Origin: Arthrobacter sp. GMC3
GTDB taxonomy: Bacteria; Actinomycetota; Actinomycetes; Actinomycetales; Micrococcaceae
Direction of reading: 5' to 3'
Length of the DNA stretch: 64,000 nt
NCBI RefSeq assembly: GCF_002929305.1
Contig: NZ_PJIO01000014.1
Span: forward strand, 1 to 64,000
Numbering within the stretch: the first letter of the stretch is position 1; the number at the start of each line of letters is the position of its first letter. A model generated the notes under the pieces. That model was not told where the DNA came from, did no database searches, and was given only the letters and a program-made list of their open reading frames with translations. Position numbers and translations under genes: made by a program. Shown here in pieces: positions 34,154 through 43,868 of this stretch.

Positions 34154-37042
34154 ATGCCCAAGTCTGCCTCACCAGAATCTGCTGTGCCGCGCCCGGACCT
34201 CTCGCGCCTGATCGTGAAGGGTGCCCGCGAACACAACTTGCGCAACGTGGACCTGGATCTTCCCCGGGACGCCATGATCGTGTTCACGGGGCTGTCAGGA
34301 TCGGGCAAGTCCTCCCTCGCCTTCGACACGATCTTTGCCGAGGGGCAGCGCCGCTACGTGGAATCCCTGTCCGCCTACGCCCGGCAGTTCCTGGGGCAGG
34401 TGGACAAGCCCGACGTCGACTTCATTGAGGGGCTTTCCCCGGCAGTTTCGATTGACCAAAAGTCGACCTCAAAGAACCCTCGCTCCACGGTGGGAACCAT
34501 CACCGAAATTTACGACTACATGCGCCTGCTCTGGGCCCGTGTGGGTACGCCGCACTGCCCCGTCTGTGGGGAGCCCATTGCCAAGCAGACGCCGCAGCAA
34601 ATCGTTGACCAGCTGTTGGAAATGCCCGAGGGTACGCGCTTTCAGATACTGGCCCCCGTCGTGCGGGAGCGCAAGGGTGAGTTCGTGGAGCTTTTCCGTG
34701 AACTCACGGCCAAGGGCTACTCCCGTGCAAAGGTTGACGGTGAGCAGGTCCAGCTTTCCGATCCGCCCAAACTGAAGAAGACGTTCAAGCACACCATCGA
34801 AGTGGTGGTTGATCGGCTGGTAGTCAAGGACGGTATCCAGCAGCGTCTCACCGACTCTGTGGAGACCGCCCTGGGTTTGGCCGAGGGCCGTGTCCTGGCC
34901 GAGCTGGTGGATCTGGAAGTAGACGACGACGCGCGCATCCGTTCATTCTCGGAAAACCTTGCGTGCCCCAACGAGCACCCACTGGCCATTGACGAAATTG
35001 AGCCACGCTCCTTCTCCTTCAACAACCCCTTCGGCGCCTGCAGTGCGTGCAGTGGTATTGGCACCAAACTTGAGGTCGACGAGGAACTGGTTGTCCCCAA
35101 TCCCTTCCTGTCCCTGCGCGACGGTGCCATTGCCCCGTGGTCGCTGGGAACAGCCACCACCGAATACTGGAACAGGCTGCTGGAGGGCCTGGCTGATGAG
35201 TTGGGCTTCAGTCTTGACGATTCCTGGAACAAGCTGAGCACTGAATCCCGGCAGGCAATCCTGTACGGCAAGGACCACAAGGTTGTGGTGCAGTACAAAA
35301 ACAGGTTCGGCCGGGAGCGCAAGTACAGCACCGGATTCGAGGGTGCCGTTCAGTACATTCAACGCAAGCACATCGAGACGGAATCGGACTCCGCGCGCGA
35401 CAGGTACGAAGAGTACATGCGCCAGATTCCCTGCCCCGCCTGCGGGGGTGCACGCCTGAACCCGGCGTCACTGTCTGTGCTCATCAACAGCAAATCCATC
35501 GCCGAGGTCTGTGCGTTGTCGATGCGCGACTGCTTCGAGTTCCTCTCCAACCTGGTGCTGACCGGTCGCGAGGCCCAAATCGCCAGCCAGGTCCTGAAGG
35601 AGATCCAGGCCCGCCTGCGGTTCCTGCTCGACGTCGGGCTGGAATACCTCAGCCTGGAACGGGCCTCAGCCACGCTCTCCGGCGGCGAGGCTCAGCGCAT
35701 CCGCCTGGCCACCCAGATCGGCTCGGGTCTGGTGGGCGTGCTGTACGTCCTGGATGAGCCCTCCATCGGCCTGCACCAACGCGACAACCGCCGACTCATC
35801 GAGACCCTCACACGGCTTCGCGACCTCGGCAACACCCTGATCGTGGTCGAACACGACGAAGACACCATCAACGAAGCAGACTGGATTGTCGACATTGGCC
35901 CCGGGGCCGGTGAGCATGGCGGACAGGTGGTCCACTCCGGTTCCGTTGCGGGCCTGCTGGCGAACACCAACTCACTTACAGGCGACTACCTTTCCGGGCG
36001 CAAGAAGATAGCCGTACCCGCCAAACGCCGCAAGTATGACAAATCCCGTGAGCTCAAGGTGATCGGGGCCAAGGAAAACAACCTGCACAATGTTGACGTG
36101 GCCTTCCCCCTAGGCGTGCTGACAGCTGTTACAGGCGTCAGCGGCTCGGGCAAGTCCACCCTGGTCAACGAGATCTTGTACAAGGTGCTGGCCAACAAGC
36201 TCAACGGCGCCAAGCAGGTGGCCGGCCGCCACCTGCGCGTGGATGGTCTGGAGCACCTGGACAAGGTGGTGCACGTTGACCAGAGCCCCATTGGGCGCAC
36301 GCCGCGCTCCAACCCTGCCACCTACACCGGCGTCTTTGACAACATTCGCAAGCTTTTTGCCGAGACCAATGAAGCCAAAATGCGCGGCTACCAGCCGGGC
36401 CGTTTCTCCTTCAACGTCAAGGGCGGCCGTTGCGAGGCATGCACGGGCGACGGCACGCTGAAGATCGAAATGAACTTCCTGCCTGACGTCTACGTTCCGT
36501 GCGAAGTGTGCCACGGTGCCCGCTACAACCGCGAAACCCTCGAAGTTCACTACAAGGGAAAGTCGATCGCCGATGTGCTGAACATGCCCATCGAAGAAGG
36601 TGCCGACTTCTTTGCAGCTTTCACGCCGATCGCCCGGCACCTGCGAACGCTGGTCGACGTCGGACTGGGCTACGTCAGGCTCGGGCAGGCCTCCACAACA
36701 CTGTCCGGCGGCGAGGCACAACGAGTGAAACTGGCCGCGGAACTGCAAAAACGCTCGAACGGCCGCAGCATCTACGTGCTGGATGAGCCCACCACTGGCC
36801 TTCACTTTGAGGATATCCGCAAGCTTCTGCTCGTATTGCAGGGCCTGGTGGAGAAGGGCAACACTGTCATCGTCATCGAGCACAACCTGGATGTCATCAA
36901 GACTGCCGACTGGATTGTGGACCTGGGGCCCGACGGCGGCACGGGAGGCGGGCAGGTCATCGCAACCGGGACACCAGAGAAGGTCGCCAAGAGCGATGTC
37001 AGCTACACGGCGACGTTCTTGCGGGAAGTACTTCACGGCTAA
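34154..37042 (+). CDS. uvrA: Excinuclease ABC subunit A
   Basis: Damage-sensing ATPase of nucleotide excision repair; forms UvrA2 and loads UvrB. 962 aa from ATG 34154, with GAAGGAA before it. Two ABC ATPase modules: Walker A GLSGSGKSS (about residue 46) with SGGEAQRIRLA later, and the second Walker A GVSGSGKST (about 660) with SGGEAQRVKLAAEL. Zinc-finger cysteines are seen in CPVCGEPI, CPACGGARLNP, and CEACTGDGTLKIEMNFL with CEVCHGARYN. DNA damage probably induces it through the upstream LexA-like box. It is alone on the plus strand, followed by gph 53 bases later. Confidence 0.97.
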   Translation: MPKSASPESAVPRPDLSRLIVKGAREHNLRNVDLDLPRDAMIVFTGLSGSGKSSLAFDTIFAEGQRRYVESLSAYARQFLGQVDKPDVDFIEGLSPAVSIDQKSTSKNPRSTVGTITEIYDYMRLLWARVGTPHCPVCGEPIAKQTPQQIVDQLLEMPEGTRFQILAPVVRERKGEFVELFRELTAKGYSRAKVDGEQVQLSDPPKLKKTFKHTIEVVVDRLVVKDGIQQRLTDSVETALGLAEGRVLAELVDLEVDDDARIRSFSENLACPNEHPLAIDEIEPRSFSFNNPFGACSACSGIGTKLEVDEELVVPNPFLSLRDGAIAPWSLGTATTEYWNRLLEGLADELGFSLDDSWNKLSTESRQAILYGKDHKVVVQYKNRFGRERKYSTGFEGAVQYIQRKHIETESDSARDRYEEYMRQIPCPACGGARLNPASLSVLINSKSIAEVCALSMRDCFEFLSNLVLTGREAQIASQVLKEIQARLRFLLDVGLEYLSLERASATLSGGEAQRIRLATQIGSGLVGVLYVLDEPSIGLHQRDNRRLIETLTRLRDLGNTLIVVEHDEDTINEADWIVDIGPGAGEHGGQVVHSGSVAGLLANTNSLTGDYLSGRKKIAVPAKRRKYDKSRELKVIGAKENNLHNVDVAFPLGVLTAVTGVSGSGKSTLVNEILYKVLANKLNGAKQVAGRHLRVDGLEHLDKVVHVDQSPIGRTPRSNPATYTGVFDNIRKLFAETNEAKMRGYQPGRFSFNVKGGRCEACTGDGTLKIEMNFLPDVYVPCEVCHGARYNRETLEVHYKGKSIADVLNMPIEEGADFFAAFTPIARHLRTLVDVGLGYVRLGQASTTLSGGEAQRVKLAAELQKRSNGRSIYVLDEPTTGLHFEDIRKLLLVLQGLVEKGNTVIVIEHNLDVIKTADWIVDLGPDGGTGGGQVIATGTPEKVAKSDVSYTATFLREVLHG

Positions 37043-37095
37043 ATATTCCGTGCCAGGCATGGATGCACGCTGGCTGCGGCAGCTCGTGAGAAACT

Positions 37096-37848
37096 ATGGA
37101 CGTGACTATTGCCGCGCCCCCCATTGCCCTGAACAGATTGCTCAAGGCTGTCCTCTTTGACTTAGATGGCACCCTCGTTGACCCCGCCGGGGGCATCACC
37201 GGCGGCATTGAGCATGCTCTGACGGTCATGGGCCTGCCCGTGCCTGGCCCCGACGTCCTTGCGGCAATGATTGGGCCCAAGTTGGCCGACGCCCTTGTCA
37301 GCCATGCGGGAGTCCACCTGGATCAGGTTCCGGACGTGATTGCCGTCTACCGTAGCTGGTATGCCAGCACGGGCATGGGCATGTCTGTGCTGTATCCAGG
37401 AATCAAGGACGTCTTGGTCGAGCTACGTGCGGCGGGCATCGCGCTGGCCGTGGCCACGCAAAAGCCTGAGCCGTTGGCCAAGACACTTCTGGCGCACCAC
37501 GGAATCGCTGGCCACTTTGACATTATTTGTGGTTCCAACCCCGACGAGACTCTCATGCCCGGTGACCCGGGGTACCGGCAGGGCAAGTCAGAAATCATCG
37601 CCGCAGCGTTGGAGGATCTCGCTGTTCCTGCCGGTTCAGCCGTCATGGTGGGGGACAGGCACCAGGACGTGAACGGGGCCCGGGCCAACGGGCTCGACTG
37701 CATTGGTGTTGCCTGGGGTTTTGCCCCGGAGGGTGAGCTGGAAGCGGCAGGGGTTGCCGCCGTCGTGCAGTCCACGAGCGAACTGGCATCGATGCTGGCT
37801 GCTGCAACGTTGGCTCAGGGTGCGGAGGATGTCCATGGCGCTCTATGA
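37096..37848 (+). CDS. gph: HAD hydrolase, phosphoglycolate phosphatase-like
   Basis: A 250-aa phosphatase of the haloacid dehalogenase superfamily. FDLDGTLVDPAGG holds the nucleophile Asp, VATQKPEPLAKTLL carries the Thr and Lys region, and MVGDRHQDVNGARANG the acidic metal site. The cap lies between about residues 35 and 105. It resembles Gph, which clears phosphoglycolate made during repair of DNA strand breaks; substrate promiscuity is usual in the family. Its last 14 bases overlap the acyltransferase gene. Confidence 0.85.
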   Translation: MDVTIAAPPIALNRLLKAVLFDLDGTLVDPAGGITGGIEHALTVMGLPVPGPDVLAAMIGPKLADALVSHAGVHLDQVPDVIAVYRSWYASTGMGMSVLYPGIKDVLVELRAAGIALAVATQKPEPLAKTLLAHHGIAGHFDIICGSNPDETLMPGDPGYRQGKSEIIAAALEDLAVPAGSAVMVGDRHQDVNGARANGLDCIGVAWGFAPEGELEAAGVAAVVQSTSELASMLAAATLAQGAEDVHGAL

Positions 37849-38503
37849 CCTGACCCGGGTGCTCACCAAGGGCACCATTTCAACGTTGTGCCGCCCCACC
37901 GTTGAGGGCCTGGAAAACGTACCAACGGACGGTCCGTTCATCATCGCGCCCAACCACCTGTCGTTTTTCGACTCCGTGATTGTGCAGGCATTGACACCCC
38001 GGCCTGTTTCCTTCTTTGCCAAGGCCGAATACTTCACCGGCAAGGGACTCAAGGGCAAGCTCATGAAGTCCTTCTTTGAGTCAGTACACTCCATCCCCGT
38101 GGAACGCGGCGAGCAGGCCGCCAGTGTTCAGGCGCTCAAAACTCTCCTGGAAATCCTCGGCAGCGGTGACGCCGTGGGCATCTACCCGGAGGGGACCCGC
38201 TCCCGCGACGGAATTCTCTACAGGGGCCGGACCGGTGTGGGCTGGCTCGCCCTGACCACCGGCGCGCCAGTGGTCCCCGTGGGCCTCATTGGCACAGAGA
38301 AACTCCAACCCGCCGGCAAGAAGGGCTTTAAACCGGCGCACTTCACCCTGCGATTCGGTGAGCCCCTCTACTTTGAGAAAACGGGCCCGGACCACTCCCT
38401 GCCCGCCCGCCGCCATGTCACGGACACCATCATGGATGCCATCGCCGCATTGACCGGGCAGGAACGCAGCGCCAAATACAATCAAAGCCCCGCCGTCGAA
38501 TAA
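37835..38503 (+). CDS. plsC: 1-acyl-sn-glycerol-3-phosphate acyltransferase
   Basis: A 222-aa membrane-associated acyltransferase that makes phosphatidic acid. The catalytic NHLSFFD motif (HxxxxD) is at about residues 41-47, PRPVSFFAKAEYF follows, and YPEGTRSRDG forms the substrate site; GAPVVPVGLIGTEKL is the last family motif. I chose ATG 37835 because GGAGG lies 7 bases before it; ATG 37829 is an alternative. Overlap with gph suggests translational coupling. A second, uvrC-facing region of 206 bp follows. Confidence 0.88.
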   Translation: MALYDLTRVLTKGTISTLCRPTVEGLENVPTDGPFIIAPNHLSFFDSVIVQALTPRPVSFFAKAEYFTGKGLKGKLMKSFFESVHSIPVERGEQAASVQALKTLLEILGSGDAVGIYPEGTRSRDGILYRGRTGVGWLALTTGAPVVPVGLIGTEKLQPAGKKGFKPAHFTLRFGEPLYFEKTGPDHSLPARRHVTDTIMDAIAALTGQERSAKYNQSPAVE

Positions 38504-38564
38504 TCACCACGTCTCACCAGGGCCTTCGTCGGCGGCTGTGGCAACTGCGAGCATTATGGAACGA

Positions 38565-38665
38565 TGGCGAGGGGCCGGTGTTTCCGGAGGCGACGTAAAG
38601 GAGACTGTAAGGCCGCCCGCGGCCGTCAGGCGGATAGTCGCCGAGGAAATGCCCGCCCCTCGCCA
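38565..38665. repeat. 101-bp imperfect inverted repeat with a nested hairpin
   Basis: Arms of about 30 bases at 38565-38594 and 38637-38665 pair at about 26 positions, two of them as G-U; only one internal mismatch and a short bulge interrupt. The 42 bases between them hold a perfect 6-bp stem GGCCGC/GCGGCC with a 2-base loop. It could be a structured RNA leader, a small mobile element or a remnant. It sits between the acyltransferase gene and uvrC. Confidence 0.7.
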
Positions 38666-38709
38666 AGGCGCGAACCATGACCGGGCCCGCGGAGTGACAG
38701 AATGGGCAT

Positions 38710-40695
38710 GTGGCAGATCCAGCAAGTTACCGGCCGAAGCCGGGCGAAATTCCGACCAACCCCGGCGTATATCGTTTCCGCGATGAGCATGGGCGCATTA
38801 TTTACGTGGGCAAGGCCAAAAACCTTCGTTCGCGTCTGAACTCATACTTTGCGAACCCGGCCACACTGCTGCCCAAAACCCATGCCATGGTGCACCATGC
38901 GGCCAGCGTGCAGTGGACCATTGTGGGCAGTGAACTCGAAGCCCTGCAACTTGAGTACACGTGGATCAAGGAGTTCGCCCCGCGCTACAACCTTGCCTTC
39001 AGGGACGACAAAACGTACCCGTACTTGGCCGTGTCGATGAGTGAGAAGTTCCCCCGTGTCCAGGTCATGCGTGGTGAGCGGCGGAAGGGCACCAAATACT
39101 TTGGCCCCTATACCGCCGGTGCCATCCGGGAAACTATGGACACCTTGCTGAGGGTGTTTCCGGTGCGTAGTTGCAGCGTGGGTGTGCTGCGCCGTGCCGA
39201 ACGCAGCGGCAGGCCCTGCCTGCTGGGCTACATCGATAAATGCGCCGCACCGTGTGTTGGCCGCGTTAGCGTCGAGGAACACAAGGCCCTGGCACAGGAC
39301 TTCTGTGACTTCATGGGCGGCGAGGCCACCCGGTTTATCAAGACCCTGGAAAAGAAGATGGCCGACGCCGTATCCGAGCTCGACTATGAGCAGGCGGCCA
39401 GGCTGCGTGATGACATTATTGCCCTGCGCAAGGTCTTCGAACGCAACGCCGTAGTGCTCACCGAGGACACGAACGCCGACATCTTTGCGGTGGAACAGGA
39501 CGATCTGGAAGCGGCCGTCCAGGTGTTCTATGTGCGGGGAGGTCGCATCCGTGGCCAGCGAGGCTGGGTGGTGGAGAAGGTGGAGGACGCCTCCGACGCC
39601 GAACTGTGGGAACACTTGATGCAACAGGTTTACGGTGGTGAGGACCAGCAGCAGGACGCCATTCCACGCCAGATCCTGGTGCCAGAACTTCCCGCCAACC
39701 ACGAATACCTGGCCCAGTGGCTGGGCGAATTGCGCCAGGGCAAAGTCTCCATCAAGGTGCCCCAGAGGGGTGAGAAGGCAGCCCTGATGGACACCGTGCA
39801 GGCGAACGCCCACCAGGCAATGGCGCTGCACAAATCGCGGCGGGCAGGGGATCTAACCACCCGCTCGCTGGCGCTGCAGGAACTCCAGGAGGCGCTGGAT
39901 CTGCCCATGCCCCTGCTGCGGATCGAATGCTACGACATCTCGCACGTACAGGGCACCAATGTGGTGGCTTCCATGGTGGTGGTCGAAGACGGGCTGACCA
40001 AAAAGAGCGAATACCGCAAGTTTGCCATTACAGGTGAGGCAGCCATTGATGACACCGCCTCCATGTACGACGTCATCACCCGCCGGTTCCGGAACTATCT
40101 GAATGAAAAAGAGTCGCGGGCCAAGGCAGTGGCGGCCAGTGGGGAAGTGGCAACTGCGGGAGACGGAAACGAAGCCGCCGACACGCCCACCTCAAAATTC
40201 GCCTACCCGCCGAACCTTGTGGTGGTCGACGGTGGCGTGCCCCAGGTGAACGCGGCGTCACGGGCCCTTGCCGATCTGGGAATTAATGACGTGGCCGTCA
40301 TCGGGCTGGCCAAGCGTTTGGAGGAGGTCTGGGTGCCGGAGAGTGATTTCCCCGTGATCTTGCCACGGTCCTCGGAGGGCCTGTACCTGCTCCAACGCAT
40401 CCGTGACGAGGCCCACCGCTTCGCCATCACCTTCCACCGCGCCAAGCGCGGAAAGGCTATGACGGCGTCGGTGCTGGACACTGTTCCCGGTCTGGGAGCC
40501 ACAAAGCAAAAGGCACTCCTGGACCAAATGGGCTCCATGAAGAAGGTGCGGGCCGCCACCGTGGAGGAACTGACACAGGTGAAGGGCATAGGCCCTGTCC
40601 TGGCCCAGTCCATTCATGAGACGTTGCGCAGCGGAGCCGAAGGCGCCGAGCCTGTCCCGGCAGTGAATATGACAACCGGGGAGATCCTGGACTAG
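38710..40695 (+). CDS. uvrC: Excinuclease ABC subunit C
   Basis: Makes both incisions beside a lesion in nucleotide excision repair. The 661-aa protein has a GIY-YIG domain at about residues 12-95 (NPGVYRF, IIYVGKAKNLRSRL), four cysteines in the middle (CSVGVLRRAERSGRPC, DKCAAPC), a UvrB-binding UVR motif (about 200-235), an RNase H-like C-terminal nuclease (IECYDISHVQGTN, VVDGGVPQV) and a C-terminal HhH pair (DTVPGLGATKQKALL, VKGIGPVLAQ). It begins with GTG and has no good ribosome site, as in a leaderless or weakly translated gene. rapZ follows 121 bases later. Confidence 0.96.
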   Translation: MADPASYRPKPGEIPTNPGVYRFRDEHGRIIYVGKAKNLRSRLNSYFANPATLLPKTHAMVHHAASVQWTIVGSELEALQLEYTWIKEFAPRYNLAFRDDKTYPYLAVSMSEKFPRVQVMRGERRKGTKYFGPYTAGAIRETMDTLLRVFPVRSCSVGVLRRAERSGRPCLLGYIDKCAAPCVGRVSVEEHKALAQDFCDFMGGEATRFIKTLEKKMADAVSELDYEQAARLRDDIIALRKVFERNAVVLTEDTNADIFAVEQDDLEAAVQVFYVRGGRIRGQRGWVVEKVEDASDAELWEHLMQQVYGGEDQQQDAIPRQILVPELPANHEYLAQWLGELRQGKVSIKVPQRGEKAALMDTVQANAHQAMALHKSRRAGDLTTRSLALQELQEALDLPMPLLRIECYDISHVQGTNVVASMVVVEDGLTKKSEYRKFAITGEAAIDDTASMYDVITRRFRNYLNEKESRAKAVAASGEVATAGDGNEAADTPTSKFAYPPNLVVVDGGVPQVNAASRALADLGINDVAVIGLAKRLEEVWVPESDFPVILPRSSEGLYLLQRIRDEAHRFAITFHRAKRGKAMTASVLDTVPGLGATKQKALLDQMGSMKKVRAATVEELTQVKGIGPVLAQSIHETLRSGAEGAEPVPAVNMTTGEILD

Positions 40696-40816
40696 CCCAA
40701 AAATTCCGGCTTTGAATTCGGTAGTCTTATAGTGGCTAGGCGGGCAAGGCAACTACCCGCTGTCCCACGACCACGGCCAAAAAGTTCTCGATGCAACAAA
40801 GTTCAAAGGATGCGCA

Positions 40817-41740
40817 ATGACGGAGCAGGACCAGACGCCCGCGGCCACTGACGATGGCCTGACGGCCGTGAAGCCGGTGGAGGCTGAACTGCTGGTTGTC
40901 ACCGGCATGTCGGGAGCCGGGCGCAGCACGGCAGCCAACGCCCTGGAGGACCACGGCTGGTACGTCATCGAGAACCTCCCCCCTCAAATGCTTGGCACCT
41001 TGGCGGAGCTTGTGTCACGGATGCCGGCCGCCCTGCCCAAGCTCGCCGTCGTCGTCGATGTTCGCGGCAAGGCACTTTTTGCCGACATCCGTGAGTCTTT
41101 GAACGCCCTTTCTGCCGCCGGTGTCAGCTTCCGGGTACTGTTCCTGGACGCCAGCGACGACACCCTGGTGCGCCGCTTCGAACAAGGACGCCGCCCACAC
41201 CCCCTGCAAGAGGGTGGGCGCATCCTGGACGGGATCGGTGCCGAACGGGTACTGCTGGCGGAGATGAAGGCTCAGGCCGAGATGGTTCTGGATACCTCCG
41301 GGCTTAACGTCCACGAACTTGCCTCCGCCGTCACCGAGCTGTTCTCGGAGACGGGCCCGGTGGTCCTGAGCTTGACGGTCATGAGTTTTGGCTTCAAATA
41401 CGGTCTGCCCGTGGATGCCAACTACGTTGCCGATGTCCGGTTTATCCCCAACCCCCACTGGATCCCTGCCCTGCGGCCTTTGACAGGCCAGGATGCCGCC
41501 GTCAGTGACTTTGTGCTCAAGGACAATGGGGCCGCAGACTTCGTTGACCGCTTCGTGTACGCACTGGAGCCGGTCCTGGCCGGCTACCGCCGCGAGAACA
41601 AGCACTACGCCACCATCGCCATCGGTTGCACGGGAGGCAAGCACCGCTCCGTGGCTGTGGCCATCGAATTGGCTAAGCGCCTGAGCCAGCTGCCGCGAGT
41701 CACCACCAGCATCCGGCACCGCGACCTGGGCCGGGAATAG
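40817..41740 (+). CDS. rapZ: RapZ/YvcJ family nucleotide-binding protein
   Basis: A 307-aa P-loop protein. TGMSGAGRSTAANALEDHGWYVIENLPPQML holds the actinobacterial Walker A form GxSGAGRST, and the C-terminal domain has FGFKYGLPVDANYVADVRFIPNPHW and IAIGCTGGKHRSVAVAIELA. In Escherichia coli RapZ adapts RNase E to a small RNA; in actinobacteria the role is unclear. It leads rapZ-yvcK-whiA, with the next start 3 bases after its stop. Confidence 0.93.
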   Translation: MTEQDQTPAATDDGLTAVKPVEAELLVVTGMSGAGRSTAANALEDHGWYVIENLPPQMLGTLAELVSRMPAALPKLAVVVDVRGKALFADIRESLNALSAAGVSFRVLFLDASDDTLVRRFEQGRRPHPLQEGGRILDGIGAERVLLAEMKAQAEMVLDTSGLNVHELASAVTELFSETGPVVLSLTVMSFGFKYGLPVDANYVADVRFIPNPHWIPALRPLTGQDAAVSDFVLKDNGAADFVDRFVYALEPVLAGYRRENKHYATIAIGCTGGKHRSVAVAIELAKRLSQLPRVTTSIRHRDLGRE

Positions 41741-41742
41741 GC

Positions 41743-42750
41743 ATGTATACCGGAATTCTGCCGATCATCCCTGCCGGTGGGCGCCTGCCCGCCTTCGAAT
41801 CAGGGGTCAAGGTCACTGCCCTGGGCGGCGGGCACGGCCTGGCCGCTTCACTGTCAGCGCTGCGGCTTTTGACGAGCAATCTCACTGCTGTTGTCACTGT
41901 GGCCGACGACGGCGGCTCCTCCGGACGTCTGCGGGATGAGCTGGGCGTGCTTCCGCCCGGAGACCTCCGCATGGCCCTGTCCGCCCTATGCGATGACACG
42001 GACTGGGGCCGCACCTGGCGGGATGTTATGCAACACCGGTTCACCTCACGCGAGGGCGTCACGGGATCCCTGGACAACCATGCGCTGGGCAACTTGCTGA
42101 TCGTGACCCTGTGGGAGCTACTCGGAGACACGGTGGCCGGCCTGCGCTGGGCAGGTGCACTTCTGGGCGCCCGCGGGGAAGTGCTGCCCATGGCAAGTGT
42201 CCCGCTGACCATTGAAGGACAGGTTAAAGCCTCCGCCCACGGCAGCCTTCCGGCCGGCTACACCATCAGTGGCCAGGCCCGGTTGGCGAAAGCCGGCGAA
42301 GTGGACAACGTCCGCCTGGTTCCCGAGGACGCTCCCGCTTGTGCGGAGGCGCTGGAAGCCATCCACGCCGCTGACTGGGTGGTGTTGGGCCCCGGCTCCT
42401 GGTACACCTCGGTGCTACCGCACCTGTTGCTGCCCGAGCTGCGGACCGCCCTGTGCACCACCACGGCCAAGCGCCTGGTGACCATGAACCTTGACGTCAA
42501 CGACCTTGAGGCAACAGGCATGAACGCTGCCGACCACCTGCGCGTCATCTCCCGGTATGCACCCGAGTTTGGGGTCGACGTGGTCCTTGCCGACCCGTCC
42601 TCCATCTCTGATGTTGCCGAGTTCACAGAAGCTGCCGCAATGATAGGGGCAGAGGTGGTGTTCGGTAAGGTGGGAAGTTCCGCCGGAACACCCATCCATG
42701 ACCCATTGCGGCTGGCTGCGGCATATCGAGACATTTTCGGGGACAACTAG
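41743..42750 (+). CDS. yvcK: YvcK/CofD-like gluconeogenesis factor
   Basis: A 335-aa CofD-like protein that binds UDP-sugars in the family and affects cell wall metabolism and growth on gluconeogenic carbon. VTALGGGHGLAASLSALRLL near residue 30 is the nucleotide-binding motif, followed by VVTVADDGGSSGRLR and LGPGSWYTSVLPHLLLPE. It has the conserved place between rapZ and whiA. The first 20 residues (MYTGILPIIPAGGRLP) may be shorter if translation starts later. Confidence 0.93.
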   Translation: MYTGILPIIPAGGRLPAFESGVKVTALGGGHGLAASLSALRLLTSNLTAVVTVADDGGSSGRLRDELGVLPPGDLRMALSALCDDTDWGRTWRDVMQHRFTSREGVTGSLDNHALGNLLIVTLWELLGDTVAGLRWAGALLGARGEVLPMASVPLTIEGQVKASAHGSLPAGYTISGQARLAKAGEVDNVRLVPEDAPACAEALEAIHAADWVVLGPGSWYTSVLPHLLLPELRTALCTTTAKRLVTMNLDVNDLEATGMNAADHLRVISRYAPEFGVDVVLADPSSISDVAEFTEAAAMIGAEVVFGKVGSSAGTPIHDPLRLAAAYRDIFGDN

Positions 42751-42774
42751 TACGTGAGAGTGAAGGCATGAACC

Positions 42775-43755
42775 ATGGCACTGACAGCTGCTGTTAAAGA
42801 AGAATTGTCTCGGCTGGACATCAAGAAATCCTCTGTGCGCAAAGCGGAGATTTCGGCGCTGCTTCGATTTGCCGGCGGATTGCACATCATCTCCGGGCGA
42901 ATCGTCATTGAGGCGGAGGTGGACTCCGCGGCCACGGCCAGGCGTCTGCGCGTGGCTATCGCCGAGATCTACGGCCACCAGAGCGAGATCATCGTCGTCT
43001 CCGGCGGCGGGTTGCGCCGGGGCAACCGCTACGTGGTGCGAGTGGTTCGGGATGGGGAAGCCCTTGCCCGCCAAACCGGGCTGCTGGACGGTCGAGGCCG
43101 CCCCGTCCGGGGGCTGCCTTCCGTCGTGGTCAACGGTTCTGCCGCCGACGCCGAGGCCGTCTGGCGTGGCGCGTTCCTGGCCCACGGCTCCCTCACCGAA
43201 CCGGGCCGCTCCTCCGCCCTAGAAGTAACCTGCCCCGGCCCCGAGGCCGCTCTTGCGTTGGTGGGCGCCGCCAGGAGGATCGACATCGCCGCCAAGGCCC
43301 GTGAGGTCCGTGGCATTGACCGGGTGGTTATTCGCGACGGCGACACCATTGCAGCGCTTTTGATTCGCATGGGCGCCCACGAAACCCTTCTGGTCTGGGA
43401 GGAACGCCGCATGCGCAAGGAGGTTCGGGCTACCGCGAACCGCCTGGCCAACTTCGACGACGCCAATCTGCGCCGCTCGGCACAAGCCGCAGTGGCGGCC
43501 GGTGCCCGGGTTGACCGAGCACTAGAAATCCTGGGCGAGGACGTCCCCGAACACCTCAAATATGCGGGGGAGCTGCGTGTAGCCCACAAGCAGGCAAGCC
43601 TTGATGAACTGGGCCGCCTAGCCGACCCGCCCCTGACCAAGGACGCCATCGCCGGACGCATCCGGCGCCTGCTGGCCATGGCGGACAAAAAAGCCGGCGA
43701 TCTAGGCATTCCGGGAACGGAGTCCAACGTGACCTTTGACATGTTGGAGCAGTAA
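42775..43755 (+). CDS. whiA: WhiA sporulation-type transcriptional regulator
   Basis: A 326-aa DNA-binding regulator of cell division and, in Streptomyces, sporulation septation. The N-terminal two-thirds resemble a LAGLIDADG homing endonuclease fold without nuclease activity (RGAFLAHGSLTEPGRSSALEV, IAALLIRMGAHETLLVWEERR). The C-terminal helix-turn-helix (about 260-315: ELRVAHKQASLDELGRLADPPLTKDAIAGRIRRLL) binds DNA. The organism suggested here does not sporulate, so its role is likely cell division. ATG 42775; RBS GTGAAGG upstream is weak. Confidence 0.95.
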   Translation: MALTAAVKEELSRLDIKKSSVRKAEISALLRFAGGLHIISGRIVIEAEVDSAATARRLRVAIAEIYGHQSEIIVVSGGGLRRGNRYVVRVVRDGEALARQTGLLDGRGRPVRGLPSVVVNGSAADAEAVWRGAFLAHGSLTEPGRSSALEVTCPGPEAALALVGAARRIDIAAKAREVRGIDRVVIRDGDTIAALLIRMGAHETLLVWEERRMRKEVRATANRLANFDDANLRRSAQAAVAAGARVDRALEILGEDVPEHLKYAGELRVAHKQASLDELGRLADPPLTKDAIAGRIRRLLAMADKKAGDLGIPGTESNVTFDMLEQ

Positions 43756-43868
43756 TCGTCCCTAGTGTGAAAGAGTAGAACATGACTGGCAATCAACCAG
43801 TTATGCAGCTTGGGCGGGGCGTGCAAATGCCTGGCCGGGCTCACCAGAAAAATTGCAATGGAGGAACA

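Noticed and set aside
38504..38786. Small open frames in both directions before uvrC
   Set aside because: They fall inside the inverted-repeat region and lack ribosome sites and recognisable sequence.
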